Positions 1-11,500 of a DNA stretch of 64,000 nt are shown here, in pieces. The DNA comes from Sympetrum striolatum (lineage: Eukaryota > Arthropoda > Insecta > Odonata > Libellulidae). Made by a program: the position numbers and the translations under genes. The notes under the pieces are model-generated. The model did no database searches and was not told the origin of the DNA. It saw only the letters and a list, made by a program, of their open reading frames with translations. The first letter of the stretch is position 1, and each line of letters opens with the position of its first letter. Location of the stretch: assembly GCA_947579665.1 (NCBI GenBank), contig OX388349.1:76636841-76700840 (forward strand), read 5' to 3'.

Positions 1-1661
1 GAAGTGTAACACCAAAACAGGTCTCATTCATATGCAAATGATCCACCGTTATTTGTGTTTAAAATGATGCTCCTTGAGTGCAAATGAGTCAGCCCGAAAG
101 CTGGATTGAACCTCAAACCTCACCAATTTGAAGTACTCCAAAAGAAGGAATGAGGTGTGAACATGAGGAGTTATGAACATGCTTTTCTCGCTGAACAGGA
201 ACATTAAACACCGAAAAATTCTTCTTGAATTCAGTCAAATAAATAAATGGATAACCATTTCCATAGCATTAAATGATGGAAATTAATTTGTAAGCTCTGT
301 CATTCTCGCCTAAAATAGCGTTAATTACTCTGGCGGTGTGTTCATGTATCTACTTACTATTTTAAATACCTTTCTGAAAAATGTCTATCATTTTTTGTAG
401 GTTAACTTATTTATCGAATTGTATTCAATAAAGAAGTTTCAAGTAATCGCTGAGCCAACTCATAGACTATTTGATTGTTATTTATGGTAATCGGCTAAGG
501 AATATTTTATAAAAGCCTCCAGTTCCTTCAATTCCTCCACGAACGTTGAAATATAGTAACCAATCGTTTTTTTATTTCCTCTAAGAACTATTTCCATGAT
601 TCTCCTTCCTTTCCATCAAATACTCATATCAATCCCCGTTTGGTAATTCACAATAGTGCTATTATTATCCTTTCATCTTTATATTTAAATATTTCTTTCC
701 ACGTTCAACTTCGATATTTTTCCTTATTTCCTTTGACTTCAAGGTGATTATGTAGGTTTGTAGGTTATTGTGGCCACTGTTTTCAGTTTGCCACTCAAAA
801 ATAGATCCTTCGATACCATCTTTAATTCTAAGAGGTGGGAAGAGCAGATGCGGTGGATGGAGTAAGGGTTGCAAACGAAAGGAGTGGACAAAGAAGTCCT
901 GCAATGAACGACAGCGAGTCCGGACACTTACCAGAATCCTCTCCGATCGCGGAATGGGAAAGAAAAGGTAGTCGAGGCTTTCCGAGAGAGAACTTGAAGA
1001 AAAGGCCATTGTCTCACTTGTAGGTAATAGTCCGCCAGACGGGTGTTTGTTCCGGCTGTTCTCTATCTTTGGCACACTGTACGTTTCTTGGGCATGTATT
1101 CCATTAGGGCATATAAATAGAGGTGAAGTAATATTTAAGGGGATCTACGAGGTGTAGGAAACGACAAGATTGCAAATGTAATGGGGACCAGAAGACGAGG
1201 AGCAAAAATTATGAGAGCAAAGGAGTTAACTCTGATTCCTTTTATATGTGTATCAATTGGAATGGTAGTATTCTCAGAGTCAAGCAAGATTCTGTTGGGT
1301 AAAGTTCAGCAGTACTTCTTTGTTTCGAATCAAAACATATAAATTTATATTTTCACCGTAAAATTACATTTTTATACGTATATGTGTATCACTAGGAGAT
1401 AATATTTACGATTTTATGTTAATATTTTCAGTTTTTAATGCAATTGTGTGAAAAAATTAGGATTTTAGAAAGTTAATGGCAGCAAATTAATCAGTGCTCA
1501 AGAAAATTAATAGATATTGTGGGGCTAAATGAACGAGAAGCAAGTGTAGAGAAGAGCGTATTAATCTTAAGAGTACTGTCAATAAGTTTTTCTCTTCTTT
1601 TTGCCCGACTTTCAATTTTATCTTTCCAAAATGAGCAGTGCTTCGATGCAATTGTCCTTAC
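1..1661. other. AT-rich DNA without a supported gene
   Basis: I see no supported gene here. A somewhat GC-richer patch at about 830-1080 is open on both strands. On the minus strand it ends in a good splice donor (GTAAGT, complement at 910-916). I found no acceptor that gives a convincing exon. A TATA-box match (TATAAATAG) sits at 1112-1120, with no gene or initiator that would make it meaningful. Confidence 0.6.
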
Positions 1662-1820
1662 GACCGCCAATCTACGCCACTCTCCTGTGATTGGGTCACC
1701 GCGTCTGCAGTGGTCCTTCCATGTGAAGCAAATTGCAGCCTCCATCTCAAATCCCAGACGGACGGATTGTCGGAGTCGATGGATGTCGAAAAGCAGAGGC
1801 GCTCGTTTAATCTCTTGAGT
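1662..1820 (-). CDS. Possible internal exon, unknown protein (weak)
   Basis: This is a weak candidate for an internal coding exon on the minus strand. The stretch is 159 bp and GC-richer than its flanks. It has an acceptor ending in CTTTTTCAG just above 1820 and a GTAAGG donor just below 1662. The frame stays open across all 53 codons, and both intron phases are 2, so it could be included or skipped without a frameshift. The peptide includes SIDSDNPSVWDLRW and matches no family I know. The phase does not fit the phase-1 exon candidates at 18.5 and 31.5 kb, so it would not splice directly to them. A chance open frame in a GC island is a real alternative. Confidence 0.18.
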
Positions 1821-4800
1821 CTGAAAAAGGCGTTCTTTAACATTCTTTTTAACTTATTTGTAAGCAGTTCACTGTTTTACAGCTGAGCTTGTCTTTATTC
1901 AAATTCTGGGATCTTCATTTTCACTTTGCTTAGGCTTTATTTCTCGCTAAATTTCGTACTCCCTCTAGTGCCAATGGTTAACCTGTCCTTTAACGAGGAG
2001 AGCAAACGAGTTATGAGAAATGATAGCACATTAGTCAATTCTGACTGCTTTTTGTCAGAAAAAATAGAATTTTTGCATTCTAATCCCAAATATACTGATG
2101 CTACATATTTTATGCTAGTAAAAATTAGCTTGGTAGTTTCTGTTATGCTGTAATTTAATTATGCATTCCTCTAAATTTAAAAATACCATAAATCCATATA
2201 ATATACTGTACTATCGGGATACTGGATGTATTGCAAGTTCACTTTTGAAATAAACATTCAGACAATTAATCTCATCTGTTTTGGAGCGAAAACGTTTTTG
2301 GCAAAAAGAACTAACGAAGGTCGCGATATTTCACAGTTGACCATAATTAAAATAAAATGCATTTTTACTATTTGACTGGAAATTGGATTGAATACTTCTT
2401 GATCCATCTCATATTACTTATTGAAATTGTTGCTTGACGGAAATGCGTAAAATATTTCTCTGAAAAAAGTATAATACTCAGGAAATAGCTTTGTTGAATT
2501 TACTGACGTTTTATGGAAAATCTCAGAATGCTATCCAAAAAATTCTGTAAATTACATTTGACCATTAGCGTAAGAGATAAATAACTAAATAGAGATAACT
2601 TCGTTAATCTTAAGCAGCTCTAATTCGAAAACTGCATCAAATTGGTCTAAGGTTCATCATATGCGATATAAAAACGTAACTTCGCTAAAAAATCAGCATA
2701 CGCTTTCATAACTGCTGAGATCCAAGTAACGGATTGTAATCCAGGTTTTATTTTGAACACACCTAAGTATCGATAGAATATTTGAGGCCCACTGAGCAAT
2801 AAGTTCGTTTTATATAAAAGAGATAAATAGAAAGAAATATTTGAAGAATCGAAGAGTACATGATTGATGGAACATTCTAATTTTATCGATGAAAATTCCT
2901 GCTTAGCTGTGAAATATTCCGAAAAGTGAACTGCAAACGAATAACGGAAAATCAAAAGTAAGAGGTGCTCATTGATTTTGTGCCGCAAACCAACCGGTTA
3001 CGGAGTATTGGAATGAACAGTTGATCTATCAACCCTCAGGCTCGATAACCTGTCATTATATTGACATTCATGCTCTTCGTCCAACGCTAGGCTGTTGATC
3101 TCGGTTGTGTATCTAACGTGAAGTGGGATGCAGACGGGCGATTACGTAGTCGGTAGAGAGGGAAAATGATTTACTCAATTACCTTTCATCGCACACATTT
3201 AAAGATTTTCAAGGTGGAGTTGATGTGTATTTGCTTTAGTCTAAACACCAGGCATTCTCTCAATCGACGCAATTTACCATTGACACATCAATCCCGTCGC
3301 ATTTTCGAAAGAACTCGCTTTCGTATTTTTTCAACGTAATTCTTTCGTCACTCGATCGGAAAGACCCTCTTCCGAGAAAAATATGTCGATGACGACTTAA
3401 GTCCCTCATTTATTCGAAGGAATAAAAACTTATCGAGTGGACGGCGATCGCGTAAAGAAGTGGAGATGACAGAGGCGATGAAGAGGAAGACGAGGGGAAG
3501 GGAAAATGGCTGAAGAACGTATGGCGAGAGGATACGATGAGAAATACATGGCGGTTGATTTTTCATCTATGCCTACTCTTGATTTATAAAATCAATACCG
3601 AGCCAAGGGGAATGATGGTTCTTTATTGTGAAAATTTTTAAGTTACACTATAAAGTGAAATTTTAAAAGAATTAATATGATATAATCAGTACCAGAAAAA
3701 GAATTCGTAACTCAAATTTCACTAAACTCTCTCTTCAAGGATTCATTGTTCATAATTTGCTTTTATGTTTGTCTATTTTTAAGCAACTATCTCTTAAAGA
3801 TCGTAATATCTGTATATCATTACGCATATTCAGCATCTTAGTATATTCTTTATCTCTTATTATTTTCTTTCAAGGAAGATAGATAAGTAACTTCGTATTG
3901 AGCTACATTACGTGTTATAACATCTTAATGCTAAAATCTACGTAATAATATCAATGTGTGTCTTACTTTACCGCTCTAAGCTTTCTACTCCAACACACCT
4001 ATTTTTATGCATTTTCTTCTCTGCAAACCGCAAATATCATCCTTTCTTAGGAAATGATTTACGAAGATCTAAGCCGTGCCTTTGGTCGTGATAGTGGATA
4101 TGGATCCTTTCTCTGGAACTCACGCCGTCGCAGAAAGGGGAAATGGGAAAAGCCCAAAAGAGGAGAAATTGGGGCCGATGATGCTTTAGCTTCGGAGACA
4201 ATCAGTCTGTGAGGGGATGCCATCTATTGTTTCCCAATGATGTCATAATGAGAAGCGTGGAGTGATCGTGACTCGACGGAAATGAGAGAGATCTCCTTAA
4301 TCTCTCTTCTGGATCGACCTTTCGAAGGTCTCTCCATCATCTTCTCTCTTTGAATGCGATTCATGCATTCGCTGCCTGAAAATGAATTCAACACCGACAA
4401 ACCAAAACAGTTCTTGCATTCGGACTTTCATCTTACTTTGACATTTTTACAGAGAACTAATCACCTCCCTGAAATTAATGACTGGTTTTGCAGAATTAAA
4501 TTGTAATGTTTTATAAATATTTAAAAATCATTATTTGTTTTCTGTGTGTCTTTACATACAATCAGACTATTTTTTTCTTATGCTCAAATTGTAGATGCTA
4601 GTACTATTTTTCAACCAAAGATAAACGTAAAATGTTTCGTGATGATTTTCGTACGTGTAAAATTCCTTTTTAATGCTATTTTTCTAATGCTCGGAATTGG
4701 CACTCGGAGGTTAATTTCATTTGATGGAATCTTTAAAATTTGCAAAGAAAACTGAAGGCGACATTTGTGGATTGTGTCCCAAGCTTCTTTACGCATACCT

Positions 4801-5802
4801 CCATAATCAAGAATAAAACCCCAATTTTAAAGACCATTGTAGATTTCAGTCTGTAAAATCATACCTTATCAAGTGTATTCCATTCACTACTAAATATAAA
4901 TGAGTATCGATTCGGTATCAGGCGATTTTTAAATCCATGGTGTGTTTAAAAAAATGAAAAAACATAGGAAATAGAATAGTAACTTTTCATGCCATTTACT
5001 CTTTTTTCTTCATTACTATGAGAAAGAACATGCAGACTCTGCAGGTGCTTACGCTCAACTGCATCTATTCCAAATCATCTCAAAAACCATGTCATTGACC
5101 ATGTACAGAATCCATTATGGCATCGATTCCTTAGGGCAATAGTTCTCCCTAGGACGGCTTCGAAAGACTGCTTTGATTATTGTCAAATCTTGTCCCTGCA
5201 GACATCGCGTGGAAAGGCTCCTCCTCCAGAGGCAATTAGCGAAGAATCCTCTCGACCTTTAACTGTCCTTTAACCCTTTCATCCCTTTCAGCGTTCTTGT
5301 TGCGCCGTCAGTGAGCCCACTTGGATATTCCGGGAATTATTTGTGTCCCTTTTCTGCTGATTGGGACGGATCGCCCTTTGTGACGCAGCTTGGAAGATGC
5401 GTCTCAAATCATGAATCGAGCTCCCTTTCTACGAATCCGTCAAACATTTACTTCTGACCTTCCATTGGATGGAGTCCGCTTTACTTCTACTGAAATATAT
5501 TTGCTCCAAGAGAAGGTTTGGGCAAGTTTAAGATTTTTCGCAAAAGGATATAATTCGCATTGTTCTAAAGGAAAGTCAGTCTCGGCTCCAGCATTGAGCT
5601 GCTAGTAACTGATCCACCAATGGATTACTTCCCGAATGCGATTTTCTTTAAATGACGAAAGTTTTTCGTTGCAGTCAGGGGTAGGAAAACGAGTAAAGTC
5701 TGCGATATTTTCAGACTTGAATGTTTTAACAGACTTTTCAGACCTATATCGTTATAAAATGACCACCTAAACGTTTGCGGAAGTACAAATACCGGTTTTT
5801 AC
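1821..5802. other. AT-rich DNA without a supported gene
   Basis: Mostly AT-rich sequence. Islands of higher GC lie at about 3120-3560, 4060-4340 and 5040-5620. They contain short open frames on both strands but no paired splice sites with a convincing coding stretch. The 4.1-4.3 kb island has a good minus-strand donor (GTGAGT, complement near 4117-4122), yet the frame upstream of it closes quickly. I see no repeat or RNA gene here. Confidence 0.6.
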
Positions 5803-5811
5803 CGGCCGCGG

Positions 5812-5874
5812 TGGCGGAGTGGTTAACGTGCTAACGCGTTAACGCTCCAACCTCACGGTCCCGGTTTCGAATCC
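5812..5874 (+). promoter_or_regulatory. Internal polymerase III promoter (A and B boxes)
   Basis: The A box (5812-5822) and B box (5863-5874) lie 40 bases apart, as in tRNA genes and tRNA-derived SINEs. The A box matches TRGYNNARNGG exactly. The B box carries an extra T relative to GGTTCGANTCC. They would drive transcription of the SINE if it is still active. Confidence 0.6.
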
Positions 5875-5920
5875 CGGCTAGTCGGATTTTTCCGGTTAAG
5901 GAATGGTTGTCCGTGTATGT

Positions 5921-5948
5921 TGTGTGTGTGTGTGTGAGAGAGAGAGAG
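5921..5948 (+). repeat. (TG)n(AG)n microsatellite
   Basis: Eight TG units run straight into six AG units inside the SINE, between its tRNA-like head and its body. Such tracts change length quickly and could serve as a marker. Confidence 0.9.
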
Positions 5949-6056
5949 ATATTAATAAAAATGCAAAAATAGGTATAAAATTAATAAAAAGGGGTTAATT
6001 GGAGGAATAATCTTCATAGGCTAAAATTCGCCCTTAAAAAAGACGGCATTATCATA

Positions 6057-6075
6057 ATTATTATTATTATTATTA
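6057..6075 (+). repeat. (ATT)n simple repeat, likely SINE tail
   Basis: An uninterrupted ATT repeat of about six units. Its position at the end of the element suggests the SINE 3' tail. Confidence 0.8.
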
Positions 6076-8143
6076 AATATTCCAACACTAAATAATTTTA
6101 TTATCACTTTAGTCTGACACTGTCAAATAGCAGGGCTTTCGTGATATTGGCTTCAACTCAATCTATATATGTTTTCCTAGACTCTTTCTTGTGTAATTTC
6201 TCCGTAATCTGTCGATTTGCATCTTACTTCTTTAGCTATCAGAGATAAATTAATTAAAGCCTCTCCGATTCCGTTCATTCCACGATATAATCACATTCCT
6301 TCAAAACCTCTCTCTGCTGAAATCAGAATCCGAAAAAAGGAAAGCAAATCTTCATTTCTTTTACAGAATTAAAATTTCGTTTCTCTTTGACGCACATTTC
6401 TCCTTCAACCGAGCACTTTCTTTTCGCATCCTTCGCTCACCTTTTAATTTTTCCATTGTCTCTTTCCCCTTCTCATAATCCTCTCCCAAGGGATCCCTCA
6501 TTAACTGATTACTCTCCTCGCTTCCCTTTCCTCGGGAATGGCGTGTTCGCTCGATCCATAAGAGGGCGTGCCGCTTTTTACACTTTCCGGGCTTAAATAC
6601 TGGGGTATTGCCATCATTTATCGTAGAGTTGCTGATTGAAGTACGATGATAAATTTCAGCAATGGAGAGATATGAGAAACCAATGAAAGCAATAGATGGT
6701 GAAGTAAAGTTGCAATGAGCAAAATTTAGAAGAATTATTGTTTGAGCTGTCTAAATAAGAATTAGTTGAACTTGAAGTTTGCTTCAAGAGAGTCACGCAA
6801 TACATATACTATCAAAAGAAATCTTTATTTCCTGATAATATGTTTTCTAAAAACCTATTCTCTGTGATTAACAACACAAGTGATAATAATCATTTATTAA
6901 TTCTTCAAAATAAACATATTTCTAATTTTAATTTGGTCACACGCCTAAAGACAGCTCGCAGGGTGTATATGAAGTTCTGAATATAATATGAAGAACAAAC
7001 ATGCATCGATAGAGTACGTGTTCATACATTGTAATTGCTGGATAAAAAAGGTTTTATTTCTGTAAAATATAAGGAAAAACTCAGAGAGAGATGAAAAATA
7101 GCTCCGTCTATAGCATAGAGCCTGAGGCTGGTGTCAGTAAATAGTGTGCTTGCGGACGCGAGTACTCTGTCGATAGTAATTATTTGCGTTACACTATGCT
7201 ATCTAGTGCACTGCACTGTCTGTCATCCCCTTGTGCCAGTGGCGTGTTTTACGCTTGTAAAAATGGGCAGAACAACTGGATCAGTCATCGACCGTAAGGA
7301 AAATGTGCGATTATAAAAACAGAAGAGATGTTGGGAGGCGAGAGAGCAATAGAAAGGACAGAGTACAGAATGTTTATGACGAATGCAGAGTACAATTACA
7401 GCCATTAGCGATAAGCAAAAGATGAAATTTTATTTCGCAGTTACATATCGTCCCGTTTGTTTAATTTAAAAAGCACGCCAATGACGCAGATGGTACACAG
7501 CAATGAGAATTGTATTGATCATTATTTCTTCGTAGAAGTTTTGGAAAATCTGAGTATACCAGTGTAGGTTTTCAACTATTAGGAAAAGCGGAGTTGTCCT
7601 CTCATCGCCCTTTCATCCGCTGTCTCTCGCATCCTGATACTCTTGTTTTCGCCACATAACGATTATAAATTGGGAGTGACTGCAGTCCCTTCACCCAAAG
7701 GTAGATGTCGCCGCTTAGAATGTCTCTATTTCGCTCCAAGGAGAGATTTTTATCTCGGAGCAGATTTTGCGCCTCCCCTCGCGTAATTCCAACGAAAGTT
7801 TTTCCACGACTATTTGCCAAGTTGGAAGAACGCGATGATATCACCGTGAAAAGGGAAGAGGGGAGAAAATAAGGGGAGATTTCAAAGGACAAAGAAATTG
7901 GTATTAAATACATTTCCTTTCTAATTTCAACTGCTCCCTCTAATTTAGAAAAGAGGTATTTTGCCCTTTGAGCGGCGAGCAATTCAGTAAAATAAGTCAG
8001 TTAGGCTGGGAATAGCAGTCAGGCGAAAGTTAATTCTACACATGAGACTCTCAGTACCTTCCATTTGATTTAATTTCTTAAGCAAAGAGCTCTTTTTGCC
8101 GAATATTGCATTATTCTTTCGAACGCACATCTTTCATTATGTT
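6076..8143. other. AT-rich DNA without a supported gene
   Basis: The 6380-6600 stretch is pyrimidine-rich. A GC-richer patch at 7120-7300 has an ATG in good context (7263) ten codons before a GTAAGG donor, but there is no further support. The minus-strand frame at 7602-7982 (126 codons) has no recognisable motif and I regard it as chance. I see no repeat in this part. Confidence 0.55.
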
Positions 8144-8220
8144 CAGTCCTGGTCAAAATTAACGCACCACCGGTCGTTAGGATCGCAATGGAGGTGCTGC
8201 GTTAATTTTGGCCAGGACTG
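8144..8220. mobile_element. Tc1/mariner-type MITE, 77 bp
   Basis: A tiny non-autonomous DNA transposon. Its ends are inverted repeats: the left begins CAGTCCTGGTCAAAATTAAC, and the right, read from the other strand, is the same over 23 bases except for one C. The opening CAGT and the TGG(C/T)CAAAA core resemble Tc1 family termini. Tc1/mariner elements insert at TA: a TA follows the right end (8221-8222), while the left flank is TT, so one copy of the duplication has probably mutated. Only about 30 bp lie between the repeats, so it carries no gene and would need a transposase from elsewhere. The whole element can fold into one hairpin. Confidence 0.6.
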
Positions 8221-8268
8221 TACTTTACATGATAACAGATAACATCCAAACTTGGTATGTATGCAGAT

Positions 8269-8280
8269 GAGTGTTAAGTA
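8269..8280 (+). repeat. Left copy of 12-bp direct repeat (likely target duplication)
   Basis: GAGTGTTAAGTA, identical to 8503-8514, directly borders the hairpin insertion between them. This is what a target-site duplication looks like. Confidence 0.6.
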
Positions 8281-8502
8281 TAAAATTCACAGTCTCTGGC
8301 GATGTCTTGTGGAAATACGTCATGATGAATAAGAACAATTTGTACTTTTCCACGCTATTTATTACAAACAATAAATGGAAGCAAAACAAGACTAGTTTCA
8401 GAGATTGATCACTTGAGGTCTCTGAAACTAGTCGTGTTTTGTTTCCATTTATTGTTTTTAATAAATAGCGTGGAAAAGTACAAATTGTTCTTCTTCATCA
8501 TC
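8281..8502. mobile_element. Hairpin (snap-back) insertion flanked by a 12-bp duplication
   Basis: The segment consists of a 41-base unpaired leader (8281-8321) and a long inverted repeat. The arms, 8322-8404 and 8419-8501, are each 83 bases and differ at only about four positions; the loop is 14 bases (8405-8418). The insert is bordered by the 12-bp direct repeat. The near identity of the arms suggests recent formation or selection on pairing. A 12-bp duplication is longer than the TA, 8- or 9-bp duplications of common DNA transposons. It suits target-primed insertion, or repair synthesis with snap-back copying. No protein is encoded. It may belong to a known foldback MITE family that I cannot name. 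Confidence 0.65.
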
Positions 8503-8514
8503 GAGTGTTAAGTA
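8503..8514 (+). repeat. Right copy of 12-bp direct repeat
   Basis: A second perfect copy of GAGTGTTAAGTA, immediately after the hairpin insertion. Confidence 0.6.
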
Positions 8515-11500
8515 GTTAGAAATAGGGTAATTATAAATTATGAACAGAGTTCGTTGATTTCACAACACGTGGCTCGACCCGGTTGCAGTTACATGAGACA
8601 AACGAATGTCGAAGAGGTGATTGATTACCAACTTCGGGGAGCATTGATTACAGGAACTAGGAGTAAATGAATTAGAGGCGGATCGGAGAAAACACCCGCT
8701 TCAGATCGAATCTCCGAGCGCCACAATAAATCAAATCTCTCCTTTTCATTCCGCTTCAGATCGGCCAACAGACTTAATTATTCATATCTCTCAAACGCCC
8801 ACTTTTATCTCTTCTGTTCTCCTCACGGAAACAGCTTCCGCTCTAAAAGAGGCAGAATGTGAATGCACCTTATCTATCCAAAGCTCTTTATCCTGCTCCA
8901 TTTCGGATACTCCTTCAACCTCTGGCGGACTCTTCCCACCGTAACTCCATTTCTCTTCCACCTGCTCCCTCGGATCTTTCCTCCCAGCGTTTGTATATAA
9001 TAAACCATACGTTATTCAGACTGCTTGATACGATGGAGTACAATTTGAAAGGTTGCAGGGAAAAAAGCGAATTGACGGTGAAATGTTTTTTGACTGTAAT
9101 GAGTCCGAAAGAAAAAGACGAGAGATATTATAACTTAAACCTTTGTATTAATTACATTGGTTGTTCCAGAGTACATGCAATTTGGTGAGAGACGTACTCT
9201 TGAAGAGCAAAACAAGAATTATAGTTAGGCAATGGCAAGGAGGTCATTAAGCATAACCAATAGCTAATTTTTTCTATGATTAATAGGTATGGGTCGTTAA
9301 TCCTCGATAATGACAAAATTACATTTTTAGAGTTAATTTGATGGAGTTAAAGAATTTTTTTAAAGTTCTTTTATAGATTGTTGTTTCTTTGATTAGTGTA
9401 AATATGGAAATTGCCTAAAATAAGCTTCCTTCGTCTACTTACAGTATTTTCTCCGGTTATGCCATCTTGCTATTCCTTTGAGAAATTGAATGTGCCGAAT
9501 TAATTACGATAAAACAGCGCTTACGTGAATGGGCGAATTATGCCAAAATTATATGTTATCAATCAATAGCGCGAAATTGCTTGCATTGACTGGTTGTAAA
9601 TTTTACACTTAATAATTTAATTAGCAATAGAGGAAGACTTTCCAAAAAAATCTATAAAACAAAGTTTCATACGATTTTTTTATTGCCTCTACTGTTAAAG
9701 ATGACTGATGAAAAGAGTAAATGGCATTTAATAATACTTATCGATGAGGCTGTACACAATTGTTGGCTACCTTTTAGTAGAAGGGTAGTATTACTTATCT
9801 CCTAAACCTCATAATGACTTTCAAGGGGGTATGTCTCCAAGCCTTCTCCGTAATACCCTTGGGTTTAACCCCTAGGATTCCCGTTAATGAAAATCACCAG
9901 CTGATATTAAAGACGGCATTGCTTGAATAGCTATTTCCCTGCTTTTCTGCGTCCTTCACAGCAAGTCATTTACGCTGCTTGTCGTTCGTATCAAATTATA
10001 TGTTTGGATTATACTCCCTTATGCCTTACTCATTAATTGTTTCAATTATGATACTACTTCGACGATCTATTCTTTTATAAATGCCATCAGCAGCCTCCGA
10101 ATCCTTGATATTTTAATTTTTCGAATGAAAGCGAGTGCTTATCGCACATTAAAATGTTTATTCTGAAGACGACAGGTAAGGCATATTTAATTCATAAAAA
10201 TAATAGTCAATCCGATTTTATATTGGCATGAAATTGCAATATGGAAATGTCAATTAAAATAAGCATTCAATTGAAAAGATCGAATTTCCTGCAAAAATTC
10301 GTAAATAAGACATTTTTTCCAGTTGACTCGTGTAATGCTGTCAAGTTCAAAAATATACTTCGAAAACTCGATTCACGAAAAATACTTTACGCTTTTTGTC
10401 ATTTACTCCATTCAATGCGATGAATTCACTGTTTTAATAAGAGATCTTGCTACTCGAACGGCAATTCCGCTTGCGGATATCTTCTGAAACTTAAATGCAA
10501 ATATTCTAAATTCATCCTTGGAGCATATATGTAATTCCTGGTTAATTATTCAACATTTTATTTATCTGCTGAGTGTCTCAATAAGATTCTCCGTTATCAC
10601 TTTTACTTGGATGCTTGAAAATGTCCAAATAAATTTCATTTTCATTATTTTTAACGGTGAATCTGAACACAAATTTAAATCGAAATTTCCATTTCATCAA
10701 CAGTATTCTGTGAATTATGCTATGAATACATGAATATTTATGAAAACGACAATATTTTGAATTATAGTCGCAACATTATTAAAATAATAAAATGGAAAAT
10801 AAATTACAAAATATAAGTTTTGTCTTAATATATCATCAGTTATATAATCATAATTATAATGACGATTATTTTCATATATTTTATAAGTTCTTGGTTAAGT
10901 AGATCTCAATGAAATAGTATGATTTTCATTTCGGTAGTTTTTGAGAGATTTCCTCGTTTTTCTAGTTTTAAAAGCGTGGTTTGATGAGAGTCTGGCTGTT
11001 AACGAAGATGGTAATTCTGCTCTTCATCCTTTTCATATTTTACCGCTATCTGATAACTTTTCTGGTTTTACAAGCGATGGCTTCCATAAAATCTCTTCCA
11101 ATCCTTTCATTTCCTCTCGGCCCTTCATTTCGCCAAACGATGGTGCGTGCGAGGGATATTGGCGGGGATGAATAGGAGAAGGGGTTTTTAGTTATATCAG
11201 AGATGAGGGCGGAGTTGCGGAGGTTCCCTAATTGGCGTCTCTGGAGTTTTCGTAATGGAAGGAGGGTGATACTGTACTCGGCGATGGCTGCGGGTGTCTA
11301 CTGACGATCGGGGAAAACAAGGTAAAATGGATGAGCAGTGGCCTTCCCCACTCGGAAAGTTTGCTCGGCAACCCGAGGAATCTGAATGTCAAAATGAACG
11401 TGCGATGTTCCTGTGCTTCGTGGAACTTGCAAAGTTTTGTTTCTTTACCATCTCATTCTGAATATTTTAAAGTTGTTATTATAGTAGTCTTGTTAGGTGT

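Larger units (their letters stand above)
5803..6075 (+). mobile_element. tRNA-derived SINE with TG/AG and ATT tracts
   Basis: A short interspersed element whose 5' end descends from a tRNA gene. The head carries a perfect polymerase III A box, TGGCGGAGTGG at 5812-5822, followed by GTTAAC as in serine/leucine-type tRNA D loops. A near-perfect B box, GGTTTCGAATCC, lies at 5863-5874. The T arm forms four of five base pairs, but the acceptor stem pairs poorly, so this is not a working tRNA. After the head come (TG)8 and (AG)6 at 5921-5948, a body of about 100 bp, and a tail of (ATT)n at 6057-6075, the kind of simple-repeat tail many SINEs have. I saw no clear target-site duplication, so the 3' boundary is approximate. 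SINEs are non-coding and depend on the machinery of a LINE. I do not know the family name. Confidence 0.7.

Noticed and set aside
101..116. B-box-like GGTTCAATCC on the minus strand, possible tRNA or SINE
   Set aside because: No A box lies at the proper distance and no tRNA fold is evident.
1112..1120. Perfect TATA box, TATAAATAG
   Set aside because: In AT-rich DNA this is expected by chance. There is no initiator or coding frame at the right distance.
5215..5286. Plus-strand acceptor CCCTGCAG followed by a 23-codon frame to a stop, resembling a C-terminal exon
   Set aside because: The sequence before the acceptor is also open in that frame, the exon is short, and I found no matching upstream exon.
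7263..7293. Possible first coding exon (MGRTTGSVID) with good start context and a GTAAGG donor
   Set aside because: Only ten codons, no recognisable domain and no partner exon. Such short start-donor pairs arise often by chance.
7602..7982. 126-codon open frame on the minus strand
   Set aside because: No family resemblance, no splice or promoter context, and a length reachable by chance in a moderately GC-rich patch.
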